Assembly: GCA_038852315.1 (NCBI GenBank) | Contig: JAWCKF010000003.1 | Coordinates: 50,122-114,121, forward strand | From: COMBO-56-21 sp038852315 | Lineage (GTDB): Archaea; Thermoplasmatota; Thermoplasmata; UBA10834 | Length of the DNA stretch: 64,000 bases | Reading direction: 5' to 3' | Shown: positions 26,161 through 34,907 of the stretch, piece after piece | Layout: each line of letters begins with the position of its first letter | Position numbering within the stretch: the stretch's first letter is position 1 | Position numbers and translations under genes: made by a program | The notes under the pieces: generated by a model | What the model saw: the letters and a program-made list of their open reading frames with translations, nothing else | The model's database searches: none | Told to the model about the DNA's origin: nothing

Positions 26161-26169
26161 GTTTAATAT
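26161..26169 (+). promoter_or_regulatory. TATA box of the prolyl oligopeptidase gene
   Basis: GTTTAATAT lies 30-38 bases before ATG 26199, predicting a transcript with only a few untranslated bases. Confidence 0.5.
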
Positions 26170-26198
26170 CTCCTCGACAATCCCGGTCCGGCATCGGG

Positions 26199-28271
26199 AT
26201 GGAAGGGGACATAAAGCCGCCAGTCGCAAGACGAGTGCCAAAGGAGATCGTCCTCCACGGGGAGACCATTGTCGATGATTACTACTGGCTTAGGGACAGG
26301 GCAAACCCCGGCGTGATTGAGTACATCGAGGCGGAGAACCGCTACACGGACGCGATGATGCGTCACACCGAGCACCTTCAGAAGAAGCTGTTCGAGGAGT
26401 TCAGATCACGCCTGCCCGACATCGACATTTCCGTCCCGGTGAGGAGAGGCGAGTTCTACTACTACACCAGGGAGGAGAAGGGGAAACAGTATCTGACATA
26501 CTGCAGGAGGAAGGTCGGCAACGACGCACAAGAAGAGGTCATACTCGATGTCAACGAACTCGCGAGAGGGAACGAGTTCTTCAGCGTCGACGTCGTGAAG
26601 CCCAGCCCGGACAACAGATACCTTGCTTATCTGGCGGACGTAGACGGGTCGGAGCGGCACACGGCATTCTTCAAAGACCTCAAGTCGAACGAGCTGCTGC
26701 CCGAGACGATGAGGATGGTCCAGGACATCGAATGGGCGAACGACGGCAGGACCTGCTTCTACTCTGTCCTGGACGGCGAGTTCAGGCCCTACAAGGTCTA
26801 CAGGCATGTCCTCGGGACGGAGCCCGAGGAGGACGTCGAAGTGTTCCACGAGGAGGACAAGAGCTATTACTACCTGCTTCTCGAGAGGACCAAGAGCGGG
26901 AAGTTCGTCACCATCACCGTGGAGAGCGCAACGACCTCCGAGGTCAGATACGTCAGCGCGGACAGGCCGAAAGAGCCGTTCAGGGTATTCTCGCCCAGGA
27001 GGCACATGGTGGAATACTATCTGAGGCATCACGATGACCGGTGGTTCATTGTAACGAACGAGTCTGCCAGGAACTTCAAGATAATGACCGCACCCGTCGA
27101 GAGGCCGGGCAGGGAGAACTGGGAGGTATTCCTTCCCCATAGGGATTCTGTGTGCATAGACGTCAACAACCCCGTGCCATACGTCGAGGTGTTCAGAAAC
27201 CACATCGCGGTCTTCGAGCGCGAGGCCTGTGTCCAGAGAATAAGGGTCATAGACCTGCGGACACGCGAGTCACATGTGGTCGAGCTGCCAGAACAGCTGA
27301 TGACGCTCACGCCGGCAGAGAACCCTGACTTTGAATCTCAGGTTCTCAGGTTCGAGTACTCTTCGCTCGTCACCCCGCCCACAATCTATGACTACGATAT
27401 GGAGCTGAGGCAGCTCGTGCTCCTCAAGCAGAAAAAGGTCCCTGGCTACGACCCGTCGAGATACGCGGTTGAGAGGATACACGCGACGGCACAGGACGGC
27501 ACGAAGGTGCCCATATCCCTTGTATATCCGAAGGGGCTCAGGCGAGATGGGAAGAACCCATGCTACCTGTATGCATATGGGGCCTACGGGGACTTCACTG
27601 GCGCGTCGCCGAAGTTCGATCCTCACAGGCTCAGCCTCCTAGATCGTGGGTTCGTGTGCGCGCTCGCTCACATAAGGGGCGGAGGAGACCTCGGGCGTGA
27701 TTGGCACGAGCAGGGCCGCGTGCTCACCAAGAGGAACTCCTTCACCGACTTCATCGCGTGCGCGGAACACCTGATCAGCCAGGGCTACACCTCGAAGGAG
27801 AGGCTGGCCATTCGTGGAAGGAGCGCGGGAGGGCTGCTGATGGGGGCCGTTGTCACGATGAGGCCTGACCTCTTCAAGGTGGTGGTCGCTGAGGTACCGT
27901 TCGTAGACGCTGTCATGACCATGCTGGACGATACGATACCCCTCACTGCTGGTGAGTTCGAGGAATGGGGAAATCCTAAGATAAGAGAGCACTACGAGTA
28001 CATCAGGAGCTATTCTCCCTACGACAACATACGCCGCACCTCCTATCCGGACATGCTTGTGACATCGGGCTGGAACGATTCGCGGGTGCAGTACTGGGAG
28101 CCAACGAAGTTCGTCGCCAAGCTCAGGGCACACAAAACGGACGACAACCTCCTGCTGCTCAAGACGAACATACTCCAGGGACACATGGGCGCCTCGGGGC
28201 GGATAGATAGCCTCAGGCATTATGCGTTCATGTACGCTTTCATACTCGACCGGCTTGGCATCAAGGACTAG
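26199..28271 (+). CDS. S9A prolyl oligopeptidase/oligopeptidase B
   Basis: 690 residues, typical for the family. An N-terminal helix block (VDDYYWLRDRANPGVIEYIEAEN) precedes a seven-bladed propeller and a C-terminal alpha/beta hydrolase domain. The catalytic Ser is in GRSAGG, with the Asp in WNDSRV and the His in QGHMGASGR. The oxyanion region LAHIRGGGDLGRDWH is also present. No signal peptide was seen, so it is cytosolic and degrades short peptides after import. It fits with the secreted M28 and C11 peptidases elsewhere in the window. Confidence 0.92.
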   Translation: MEGDIKPPVARRVPKEIVLHGETIVDDYYWLRDRANPGVIEYIEAENRYTDAMMRHTEHLQKKLFEEFRSRLPDIDISVPVRRGEFYYYTREEKGKQYLTYCRRKVGNDAQEEVILDVNELARGNEFFSVDVVKPSPDNRYLAYLADVDGSERHTAFFKDLKSNELLPETMRMVQDIEWANDGRTCFYSVLDGEFRPYKVYRHVLGTEPEEDVEVFHEEDKSYYYLLLERTKSGKFVTITVESATTSEVRYVSADRPKEPFRVFSPRRHMVEYYLRHHDDRWFIVTNESARNFKIMTAPVERPGRENWEVFLPHRDSVCIDVNNPVPYVEVFRNHIAVFEREACVQRIRVIDLRTRESHVVELPEQLMTLTPAENPDFESQVLRFEYSSLVTPPTIYDYDMELRQLVLLKQKKVPGYDPSRYAVERIHATAQDGTKVPISLVYPKGLRRDGKNPCYLYAYGAYGDFTGASPKFDPHRLSLLDRGFVCALAHIRGGGDLGRDWHEQGRVLTKRNSFTDFIACAEHLISQGYTSKERLAIRGRSAGGLLMGAVVTMRPDLFKVVVAEVPFVDAVMTMLDDTIPLTAGEFEEWGNPKIREHYEYIRSYSPYDNIRRTSYPDMLVTSGWNDSRVQYWEPTKFVAKLRAHKTDDNLLLLKTNILQGHMGASGRIDSLRHYAFMYAFILDRLGIKD

Positions 28272-28301
28272 GCCGCCCAGCCCCGCGTCGCCAGCCATGT
28301 A

Positions 28302-29117
28302 TCAGGTGAACAGAAGGCTGTAGATCATCTCGACAGCTGCGAGGTACACGCCACAAGTGAATATCCCCTTCACCACCCTGGTCTTGAGTCTTGCAAGGCC
28401 CCACCGCGAGCCCAGGAGGGCCATCACAAGGACTATCGGCGTGAGTACGAGTGCGAGACCGTAGTGGATCTCCGCGCCGCCGCTGATGCTATGGCTAACC
28501 ACGTAGGCAGCGAAGGCGGCAGGCGTGAGTATGGCACCCATCAGAGAGGAGGTTCCTATCGCCTTCCTCGAATCGATCCGGAACACGTACACTATCAAGG
28601 GGACACTGACGACACCACCGCCTATGCCAAAGCTGCCTATCAGTGTGCCCGTCAGGATGCTCACGCCGATGCCTGCGAAAAACTGCCTCCTGGAAAACCG
28701 CGCGACGGACATCGGGCCTTCCTGCCTTGCTGTGTAGACGTCGTACATCATCTTCGTCGCTACGACGATGAGCACGGCCGCGAATGCGGCCTTGACATAG
28801 TCCTCAGGGGCGGTCGATGTGAAGACGACCCCTCCCGCAACGCCGAGGAGGCCTCCGGTTGCCAGAATCATACCCAGCCTGAAATCGACGAGGCCCCTCC
28901 TGCTGTGCATGTATGCCGAGCTGAGCATGGTCGCTGCAGCGAAGCAGAGGGACAGGGGCACGATCTCTGCCATCGCCAGGCTCAAGAAGAAGAAGTCCAT
29001 GATAGGCACGTACAGCTGCCCCCCGCCCAGGCCCAGGTTCGAGTAGAAGAAGGCGACTATGGCCACGAGCAAGGCGACGACAGCCAGGTCCTCCATCGAG
29101 ACAGGCCCGAGGTCCAT
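28302..29117 (-). CDS. TauE/SafE-family sulfite/anion permease
   Basis: About 271 residues with eight predicted membrane helices and the duplicated family motifs NLGLGGGQLYVPIM and GSFGIGGGVVSVPLIVYVF. Members move sulfite, sulfoacetate, taurine or related anions. ATG 29117 is preceded by a TATA-like CCTTTAATAC at 29141-29150, about 24 bases upstream, so the mRNA is probably leaderless. The frame stays open further upstream, but that stretch would not fit the family. Divergent from the aldehyde oxidoreductase gene; the two promoters lie within about 170 bases. Confidence 0.85.
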   Translation of the reverse strand: MDLGPVSMEDLAVVALLVAIVAFFYSNLGLGGGQLYVPIMDFFFLSLAMAEIVPLSLCFAAATMLSSAYMHSRRGLVDFRLGMILATGGLLGVAGGVVFTSTAPEDYVKAAFAAVLIVVATKMMYDVYTARQEGPMSVARFSRRQFFAGIGVSILTGTLIGSFGIGGGVVSVPLIVYVFRIDSRKAIGTSSLMGAILTPAAFAAYVVSHSISGGAEIHYGLALVLTPIVLVMALLGSRWGLARLKTRVVKGIFTCGVYLAAVEMIYSLLFT

Positions 29118-29140
29118 GGTGTGATGTGAACGGAGCGGCC

Positions 29141-29150
29141 GTATTAAAGG
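29141..29150 (-). promoter_or_regulatory. TATA box of the TauE-family gene (leaderless)
   Basis: On the minus strand the element reads CCTTTAATAC. Its centre is about 28 bases from ATG 29117, so the transcript would start at or near the start codon. Confidence 0.5.
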
Positions 29151-29238
29151 CGTGTGATTGTACGGATGTTCGAAGAACGGGCTGTTTTTGCGAAATGGTT
29201 GCGAACAGTTAGCTTCAAAGACTGAAACCAGCCAAACC

Positions 29239-29248
29239 GTTTTATACC
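29239..29248 (+). promoter_or_regulatory. TATA box of the aldehyde oxidoreductase gene
   Basis: GTTTTATACC (29239-29248) follows an AAACC element and lies about 45 bases before ATG 29290. A GGAGGG ribosome site stands just before the start. Confidence 0.55.
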
Positions 29249-29289
29249 GCGTAGCAATTCGTTCGAGACGCCAGGAGGGAGCACGCCCG

Positions 29290-31086
29290 ATGAAGATTCT
29301 GAGAGTCGATCTGACTGCGGGGAAGATGTCTGACCAGATCGTGCCAGCAGAGGACGAGGCCAAGTTCCTCGGAGGAAGAGCGCTGGCCGCGAAGATCCTG
29401 TATGAGGAGAACAAGCCCAAGATAGACCCTTACGATCCCGAGAACCGGCTCATAGTGATGACAGGACCCTACACTGGGACCTACGGCGCTTTCACCGGAT
29501 TCTACAACATAACCACGAAGTCGCCCCTGACAGGTGCGATACTCTCCGCGCACTCTGGCGGCCACTGGGGGCCCATGTTGAGGAAGACCGGGTACGACGG
29601 CATCGTGTTCAAGGGGAAGGCGCCGAAACCAGTCTACCTCCTGGTGACCGATGCCGGGGCCGAGCTGAAGGATGCTTCTGACCTGTGGGGCAGGGACGTC
29701 TTCGAGACGACCGAGGTGCTCGAGAAGCGCCACGAGAAGGCGAAGGCGGCTGTCATCGGCCCTGCCGGCGAGAGGCTGGTCAGGTTCGCCTCGGTCATGA
29801 ACGACAAGCACAGGGCCGCGGGGAGGGGCGGTGCCGGAGCAGTAATGGGCTCTAAGAACCTCAAGGCGATAGTCGTCCACGGCACCAAGGAGGTGCCCCA
29901 GGCCGACCCCGAGAAGCTCAAAGAGACATTCAAAGCAGCGACAGCCACTGTCAAGGAGAAGGCGCAGGCTTTCATGAAGTATGGCACATCTATGGTGGTC
30001 GGCATCACTGGTAAGGCCGGGGCCATACCGACGCGGAACATGCAGACGGGTTACTTCCCCGACTACGAGAAGATCGGAGGCGATGCGCTGGTGAACAACC
30101 ACAAGGTCAAGGACACCGCCTGCGCCAGATGCCCCCTACATTGTGGGAACTTGACGAAGGCGGAGAAATACTACAGGACCGAGACGGAGGGCCCCGAGTA
30201 CGAGACGCTCGCGATGTTCGGGCCCAACCTGGGCAACTCAAACCTCGAATCCATCATAATGGCGAACAACCTCTGCAACATGTACGGAATGGACACGATC
30301 TCGTGCGCCGACACCATCGCATGCGCGTTCGAGCTGTTCGAGAAGGGCATCGTCACCGAGAAGGACACGGGCGGCCTGAGGCTCGAATGGGGCAACCACG
30401 AAGCGATGGTCAGGCTCGTGGAGATGACCGGCAGGGGAGAGGGTTTCGGGAGGCTCATCGGAGAAGGTTCCAGGAGGCTGGCGGCCAAGTACGGGCCAGA
30501 AGCGCAGAAGTACGCCATGAATGTGAAGGGTATGGAGTTCCCTGGCTACGATCCCAGGGGCATACAGGGGATGTCACTGGCTTTCGCTACATCGACGCGG
30601 GGCGCGTGCCACCTGAGGGCGACCATGTATGTGCCAGAGCTGTTCCAGGGAGTGCTTGACAGGTTCACCGTCAAGGGCAAGGCAGGCACATTGAAGGACA
30701 TGCACCAGCTGTTCACGCTCTACGACAGCATGGTCCTCTGCAAGTTCGGTGCAAGGAACGCCTTCGCAAACTCATGGGACAACATGGTCATGCTCGTGAA
30801 CGCCGCTACGGGCCGCGGATACACCGTCGACGAGCTCAAGAGGATCGGTGCGAGGGGCTGGACAGTGGAGAGGCTCTTCAACCTCCGCGAGGGACTTTCG
30901 AGGAAGGACGACACGTTGCCTGAAAGGCTGTTCACCACGCCGATACACGACGGGCCTTCCAAGGGAGCCGTGGTCAACAGGACCGATTTCGAGGCGGAAC
31001 TCACCGAATACTACAGGCTCTGGGGATGGACGCAGGATGGTGTGCCCACCAGAGAGGCCCTCGCGGACCTCGGGCTGAGGCTTTGA
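29290..31086 (+). CDS. Tungsten-containing aldehyde ferredoxin oxidoreductase
   Basis: 598 residues, close to the usual 600-620 of AOR-family enzymes. The tungstopterin-binding N-terminal domain shows GGRALAAKILYEE and FAGF-like ITTKSPLTGAILSAHSGGHWG. The [4Fe-4S] cluster cysteines appear as CARCPLHC with a later MVLCKFG. GMEFPGYDPRG is the conserved pterin-side block. The enzyme oxidises aldehydes from amino-acid breakdown to acids, giving electrons to ferredoxin. ATG 29290 follows GGAGGG. Whether it prefers aliphatic aldehydes or formaldehyde cannot be decided here. It fits with the aminotransferases and MmsA nearby. Confidence 0.92.
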   Translation: MKILRVDLTAGKMSDQIVPAEDEAKFLGGRALAAKILYEENKPKIDPYDPENRLIVMTGPYTGTYGAFTGFYNITTKSPLTGAILSAHSGGHWGPMLRKTGYDGIVFKGKAPKPVYLLVTDAGAELKDASDLWGRDVFETTEVLEKRHEKAKAAVIGPAGERLVRFASVMNDKHRAAGRGGAGAVMGSKNLKAIVVHGTKEVPQADPEKLKETFKAATATVKEKAQAFMKYGTSMVVGITGKAGAIPTRNMQTGYFPDYEKIGGDALVNNHKVKDTACARCPLHCGNLTKAEKYYRTETEGPEYETLAMFGPNLGNSNLESIIMANNLCNMYGMDTISCADTIACAFELFEKGIVTEKDTGGLRLEWGNHEAMVRLVEMTGRGEGFGRLIGEGSRRLAAKYGPEAQKYAMNVKGMEFPGYDPRGIQGMSLAFATSTRGACHLRATMYVPELFQGVLDRFTVKGKAGTLKDMHQLFTLYDSMVLCKFGARNAFANSWDNMVMLVNAATGRGYTVDELKRIGARGWTVERLFNLREGLSRKDDTLPERLFTTPIHDGPSKGAVVNRTDFEAELTEYYRLWGWTQDGVPTREALADLGLRL

Positions 31087-31199
31087 GCCTGAGCACACTC
31101 TGCCGGCCTAATCGGCAGCGGACTCAGGCCAGACGTCGTTATCAGGTTTGATAGTCGGCCCTTGAGCTATATGAACCCCCTGGGGAGCTATTCGGCACG

Positions 31200-32123
31200 G
31201 TGGTAGGTCTGATTGAGGCCAAGGGCTTGGTCAAGGACTTCAGCACCGTCAGGGCGCTCGATGACGTCAGTTTGAAGGTGGGCCGCGGGGAGATCTTCGG
31301 CTTCTTCGGGCCGAACGGCGCGGGCAAGACAACCTGCATACGGGTCTTGTGCGGGCTGACGCCTCCGACCCAGGGCGAGGCGAGCGTGCTCGGAATCGAC
31401 GTGGTCCGACATCCTGTGAACGTCAGGGAGAACATAGCCATCATGTCGGAGGAGACGAGGTTCTACGAGGAGATGACTCCGAGGAAATACCTGAACATGT
31501 TCGGCAAGCTAATGCTCATGAAAAGGCAAGAAAGGCTCGCGGCGCTCAACAAAGCGGCCGACCTGGCGGACCTGAGAGGGTTCATGGACAGGAAGATCGC
31601 GTTCCTGTCCCAGGGTCAGCGACAGAGAGTCTCCCTCGCCAGGGTGCTCATGGCAAAGGTGCCCCTGGTCTTTCTCGACGAGCCCTTCGAAGGCATCGAC
31701 ATCATCCACAGGCGGAAGCTCAGGGAGTATTTCAGAAGGTACGTCGCCGAAGGAAACACTGTCTTCTTCACCTCGCACAACCTGATAGAGGCGGAATACA
31801 TAGTCGACAGGTTCGCTTTCATCAATCACGGGAAGCTGATAGCTTGTGGCACGGCTGAGGAGCTGAAGGAGAAGTACCTGGCTCCCTCCTATCTGCTGCA
31901 CGTCTCAGACCCCCAGAGGGCCAAAGATGTGTTGGACGCCAACCTGCGCCTTCAGAGCATCCGGATCGTGGAAGGAGACGTCGCGCTCACCCTCGTGAAG
32001 CGGGCAGACGCACCAAGGATATCACGACTCCTTGCACAGGAGGGCATAGACCTGTTCGAGATGAGGACTACCGGGACGATGGAGGAGGTATTCGAGCGCA
32101 CAGCGAGAGGTGAGGTTGCATGA
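31200..32123 (+). CDS. ABC transporter ATP-binding protein of the PKD-permease exporter
   Basis: 307 residues. Walker A is GPNGAGKTT, the signature motif is LSQGQRQRVSLARV, Walker B is LVFLDEPFEGIDI, and the switch His is in FFTSHNLIEAEYIV. The C-terminal extension resembles ABC-2 exporters. The start is GTG 31200, with GGGGAG upstream. The ATG of the permease gene overlaps this stop by four bases. The partner has an unusual extracellular insert, so the system may export or handle surface polymers (inference). Confidence 0.9.
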   Translation: MVGLIEAKGLVKDFSTVRALDDVSLKVGRGEIFGFFGPNGAGKTTCIRVLCGLTPPTQGEASVLGIDVVRHPVNVRENIAIMSEETRFYEEMTPRKYLNMFGKLMLMKRQERLAALNKAADLADLRGFMDRKIAFLSQGQRQRVSLARVLMAKVPLVFLDEPFEGIDIIHRRKLREYFRRYVAEGNTVFFTSHNLIEAEYIVDRFAFINHGKLIACGTAEELKEKYLAPSYLLHVSDPQRAKDVLDANLRLQSIRIVEGDVALTLVKRADAPRISRLLAQEGIDLFEMRTTGTMEEVFERTARGEVA

Positions 32124-33973
32124 ACGCACACGATGAGCCTCCGGCACCGCCACCTGAGGATGAACTCCCTCCGCCTCCTGCGGATATCGCTGACCATGCG
32201 CAACAGTATCCCCCGTTGGCCGTCAAGAAGACGAAGCCTTTGGCGACGGTCAGAAGGGCGTTCGTCATATTCGAGAAGGACCTCAGTACCATAGTCAAGC
32301 ACGGCCTGATAAGCTCGATAATCCTCGCGGTATTCCTGTCAATCGTCTTCTATATCGCCAGCTTCGCGATGGAGCAGGCCCTGACCTTTAGATTCGAGGA
32401 CGGCGGAGACGGCGGGCTTCGGGGATCCGGAGTGAACCCGCCTGTGATTGACATGCGGGTATCGCCTTCGTCGGGGACGCTGAGCGCAGGCACGACCGTC
32501 AATCTAGATACCTCGCACTCGACTGATAACGGTCAGATAGTCTACTACGGTTGGCGGATCTCTGGTGAGTCCACAGACGTCGAGCTCTACGGCCCGACGA
32601 ACCAGTACAAGTTCGAAGAGGTCGGAGAGTTCATGATAACCGCCTTCGTGGTGGATGATGAATGGAACTTTGTCGAGACCAACAAGACTGTCAGAATCGA
32701 GCCCTCGACATCCGACACCGAGCCCCCACTCGCGGTCCCAGGCCCTTCGATCGACATCACGGTAGGCCAAACAGCAATCCTCGATGGCTCTAACTCGACT
32801 GACAACGTGGGCATTGTCGACTACAGGTGGAGGTTCTACGAACACGGTCTCGAGAGAGTGCTACACGGAGAGACCGTAACGTACCGCTTCGACGGGGCCG
32901 GCTCTTACAACATTGAGTTGACAGTGAGGGACGCGTCCGGCAACGTGAATCGGGCATGGACATCGGTGAATGCGGCCCCCGTCGGGGACGACTACGAGCC
33001 TCCGAACCCGAGAATGAACCTGCCTCTCTCCGTAACCATAGGCGAGGAGGTCAGACTGATTGCCTCAGAGTCGACTGACAACCGCGGCATAACCGCGTTT
33101 ATCTGGTACGTCGAGCACAACTCGACCATACTGACATTCAGTGGGCCCGAGGTGACTTTCACTCCGAACGAGTTCGGACCGTATGACGTTTACCTGGTCG
33201 TCAGGGACGCCTCAGGAAACACAGGATCCACCGACGGTAGCTTCATCGCGGTACCTGCGGGTATGGAACTGACGATGTTGAGTTGGACGGACACGCCGTT
33301 CGGAATCGACATCTCGTTCAACCTTCTGACCTATGCATACGGCATTGCACTTCTGGCATCGGTCATCTTTGTCGGCGGGCTCTTTGCGAAGGGCTTCTCT
33401 CACGAGATCACGAAAGGCACGGCCAAGGTCCTCTTCTTCGGGCCAATATCGGTCACGGCCATGATATTCTCCAAGATACTGTATCCCCTTCTGTTGGCCC
33501 CCGTTTTCATCCTCCCAACAGTGCTCATCGGCCTATCTGGATTGGGCATGCCGCTTCGGGACGTACTCGTCATCACACTCACGGCGTATGCTCTGGCGGC
33601 GCTGACGATGGTCGCCGCAGCCTACGGCTCGTGCCTCATATACATCGCGACGAAGAAGATGGTCATCAAACCGAGCGTGCTCTCGAGGACGTTCCTCTAC
33701 CTGTCTCTGCTGGGCACCCTGACGGTGTTCGAATGGACATCGTATCTGCTCGACCAGTGGTTGAACACGACCAGATGGATGGAGATGTACTACCGGTACG
33801 GAGGCGTCTCCGCGCTCTCCCCGTTCCACCAGGGAGGGATGATGCTGTCGAACATGCTGACGGGGACCAGCTGGACTCTGGACCTCTGGGCCTTCCTCAT
33901 TCCGGTCACTCTGATCGCGGGCGGGGTGCTTGCCTCTCGAAGGCTCTACAGCGACATATTCGCCAGGGAGTGA
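32120..33973 (+). CDS. ABC-2 permease with three extracellular PKD/Ig-like domains
   Basis: 617 residues. A proline-rich cytoplasmic start (PPAPPPEDELPPPP) is followed by a first membrane helix (about residues 65-87), then about 300 residues outside the membrane, then five or so helices (about 396 to 612). The outside insert holds three PKD/Ig-like beta-sandwich repeats, each with an STDN motif and a YxW pair: TSHSTDNGQIVYYGW, GSNSTDNVGIVDYRW and ASESTDNRGITAFIW. Repeats 2 and 3 also contain VRDASGN. The C-terminal helices resemble ABC-2/NatB-type permeases. The start is coupled by overlap to the ATPase gene. A PKD insert in the first loop of a permease is not a standard architecture. Confidence 0.8.
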   Translation: MNAHDEPPAPPPEDELPPPPADIADHAQQYPPLAVKKTKPLATVRRAFVIFEKDLSTIVKHGLISSIILAVFLSIVFYIASFAMEQALTFRFEDGGDGGLRGSGVNPPVIDMRVSPSSGTLSAGTTVNLDTSHSTDNGQIVYYGWRISGESTDVELYGPTNQYKFEEVGEFMITAFVVDDEWNFVETNKTVRIEPSTSDTEPPLAVPGPSIDITVGQTAILDGSNSTDNVGIVDYRWRFYEHGLERVLHGETVTYRFDGAGSYNIELTVRDASGNVNRAWTSVNAAPVGDDYEPPNPRMNLPLSVTIGEEVRLIASESTDNRGITAFIWYVEHNSTILTFSGPEVTFTPNEFGPYDVYLVVRDASGNTGSTDGSFIAVPAGMELTMLSWTDTPFGIDISFNLLTYAYGIALLASVIFVGGLFAKGFSHEITKGTAKVLFFGPISVTAMIFSKILYPLLLAPVFILPTVLIGLSGLGMPLRDVLVITLTAYALAALTMVAAAYGSCLIYIATKKMVIKPSVLSRTFLYLSLLGTLTVFEWTSYLLDQWLNTTRWMEMYYRYGGVSALSPFHQGGMMLSNMLTGTSWTLDLWAFLIPVTLIAGGVLASRRLYSDIFARE

Positions 33974-34048
33974 GCTCATACCCGGACGGGCTTGCTAAGA
34001 CGCGACATCTCTAAAGCACAGCGAGTGGATAAGAGATAGGGTTGAGGC

Positions 34049-34426
34049 TTGAAGGTCTGCGTTCCCTGCAGATACCCAGGGGGGCCCGAGGCTGCCCCTG
34101 CAGCCTCCTTCGAAGATTCGGACCTGTTCGACTACTACGAGGTTCACGCCGGTGGCAGCTTTGTCCTCACGGCAGAGACCCGGCCCTGCCTGGGAGGATG
34201 CTCTGACCCTGTCGAGGCAGTCCTCAGAAGAGGGGTGGAGGCGGTCATAGTTCGAGACATCTCCCCTGACACGCTGATGCGCCTGAAGAACGCCTCGGTG
34301 AAGGTCTACAAGGGCGATGTAGGTCAGGTCAGGGAGCTCATCCTGGCCCTCGCCGCGGACAGGCTTGAAGAGATCGACATCGGGGAGTTCGGACGTCTGG
34401 GCAGGAAGAAGGGGAAAGGAGTTTGA
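34049..34426 (+). CDS. NifX/NifB-type iron-molybdenum-cofactor-binding domain protein
   Basis: 125 residues of the dinitrogenase cofactor-domain family, an RNase H-like fold. MKVCVPCRYPGG, SDLFDYYEV, TRPCLGGCSDPVEAVLRRGVEAVIVRDISPDTL and ASVKVYKGD follow the family order. Cysteines near residues 4, 7, 47 and 51 could hold metal. No nitrogenase genes are present, and stand-alone members are common in archaea with unknown roles in Fe-S or Mo handling. TTG 34049 follows GGTTGAGG. Convergent with the ferritin-like gene. Confidence 0.75.
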   Translation: MKVCVPCRYPGGPEAAPAASFEDSDLFDYYEVHAGGSFVLTAETRPCLGGCSDPVEAVLRRGVEAVIVRDISPDTLMRLKNASVKVYKGDVGQVRELILALAADRLEEIDIGEFGRLGRKKGKGV

Positions 34427-34456
34427 GGAGTTCGCACTGGCTGGATGAGAGATCCT

Positions 34457-34906
34457 TCAAAGCGCCTCGAGCCGAGCTTTGTTCGCCAGATTCTCCTTGG
34501 CCATCTTGTCCATTATGCGTGCGCCCTCTGACAGCAGGTTCTTGGCTATCTGGGACATGTCGGAATAGAATCGCGCGGACTTCTCCTCGTAGGCTGCCGC
34601 GAACCGCGCTGCGGCCTTCGCGTCCGAGCCTTTGGGCACCGCGAGGTCGGGTACGTACTGCCTGGACTCGATGTCCTGGATAGGCTCCTGTATCATCTCG
34701 TTCAGCTTCTCGCGCCTGGTGTACTCCAGCAGATCCCTGCGCTTCCTGTGAGCTGAGGCGAGGGCACGGAAGACGTCGGCGCACGATGCGAGGCCTGGGT
34801 TGTTTGCGAGCTCCTCATAGATGGCCATCCCGCCCTTCTCGAGCTCGAGGGCGAACCTGATGACAGACCCGAAGGTCGTGCACTCGGGGAACTCGCACTC
34901 CACCAT
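34457..34906 (-). CDS. Ferritin-like/rubrerythrin-like helical protein with degenerate metal sites
   Basis: 149 residues that fit a four-helix ferritin-like bundle: helix 1 VIRFALELEKGGMAIYEELA, helix 2 FRALASAHRKRRDLLEYT, helix 3 AAAYEEKSARFYSDMSQIA, and helix 4 RIMDKMAKENLANKARLEAL. The ExxH pairs of active di-iron rubrerythrins are incomplete: helix 2 has ASAH and helix 4 has ENLAN. Metal binding may therefore be lost or altered. ATG follows AGGTGG and begins one base after the stop of the MmsA gene, so the two form an operon. Confidence 0.6.
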   Translation of the reverse strand: MVECEFPECTTFGSVIRFALELEKGGMAIYEELANNPGLASCADVFRALASAHRKRRDLLEYTRREKLNEMIQEPIQDIESRQYVPDLAVPKGSDAKAAARFAAAYEEKSARFYSDMSQIAKNLLSEGARIMDKMAKENLANKARLEAL

Positions 34907-34907
34907 C

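Noticed and set aside
34049..34426. Evidence for nitrogen fixation
   Set aside because: A single NifX-like domain protein is common in non-fixing archaea. No nifHDK or related genes are present.
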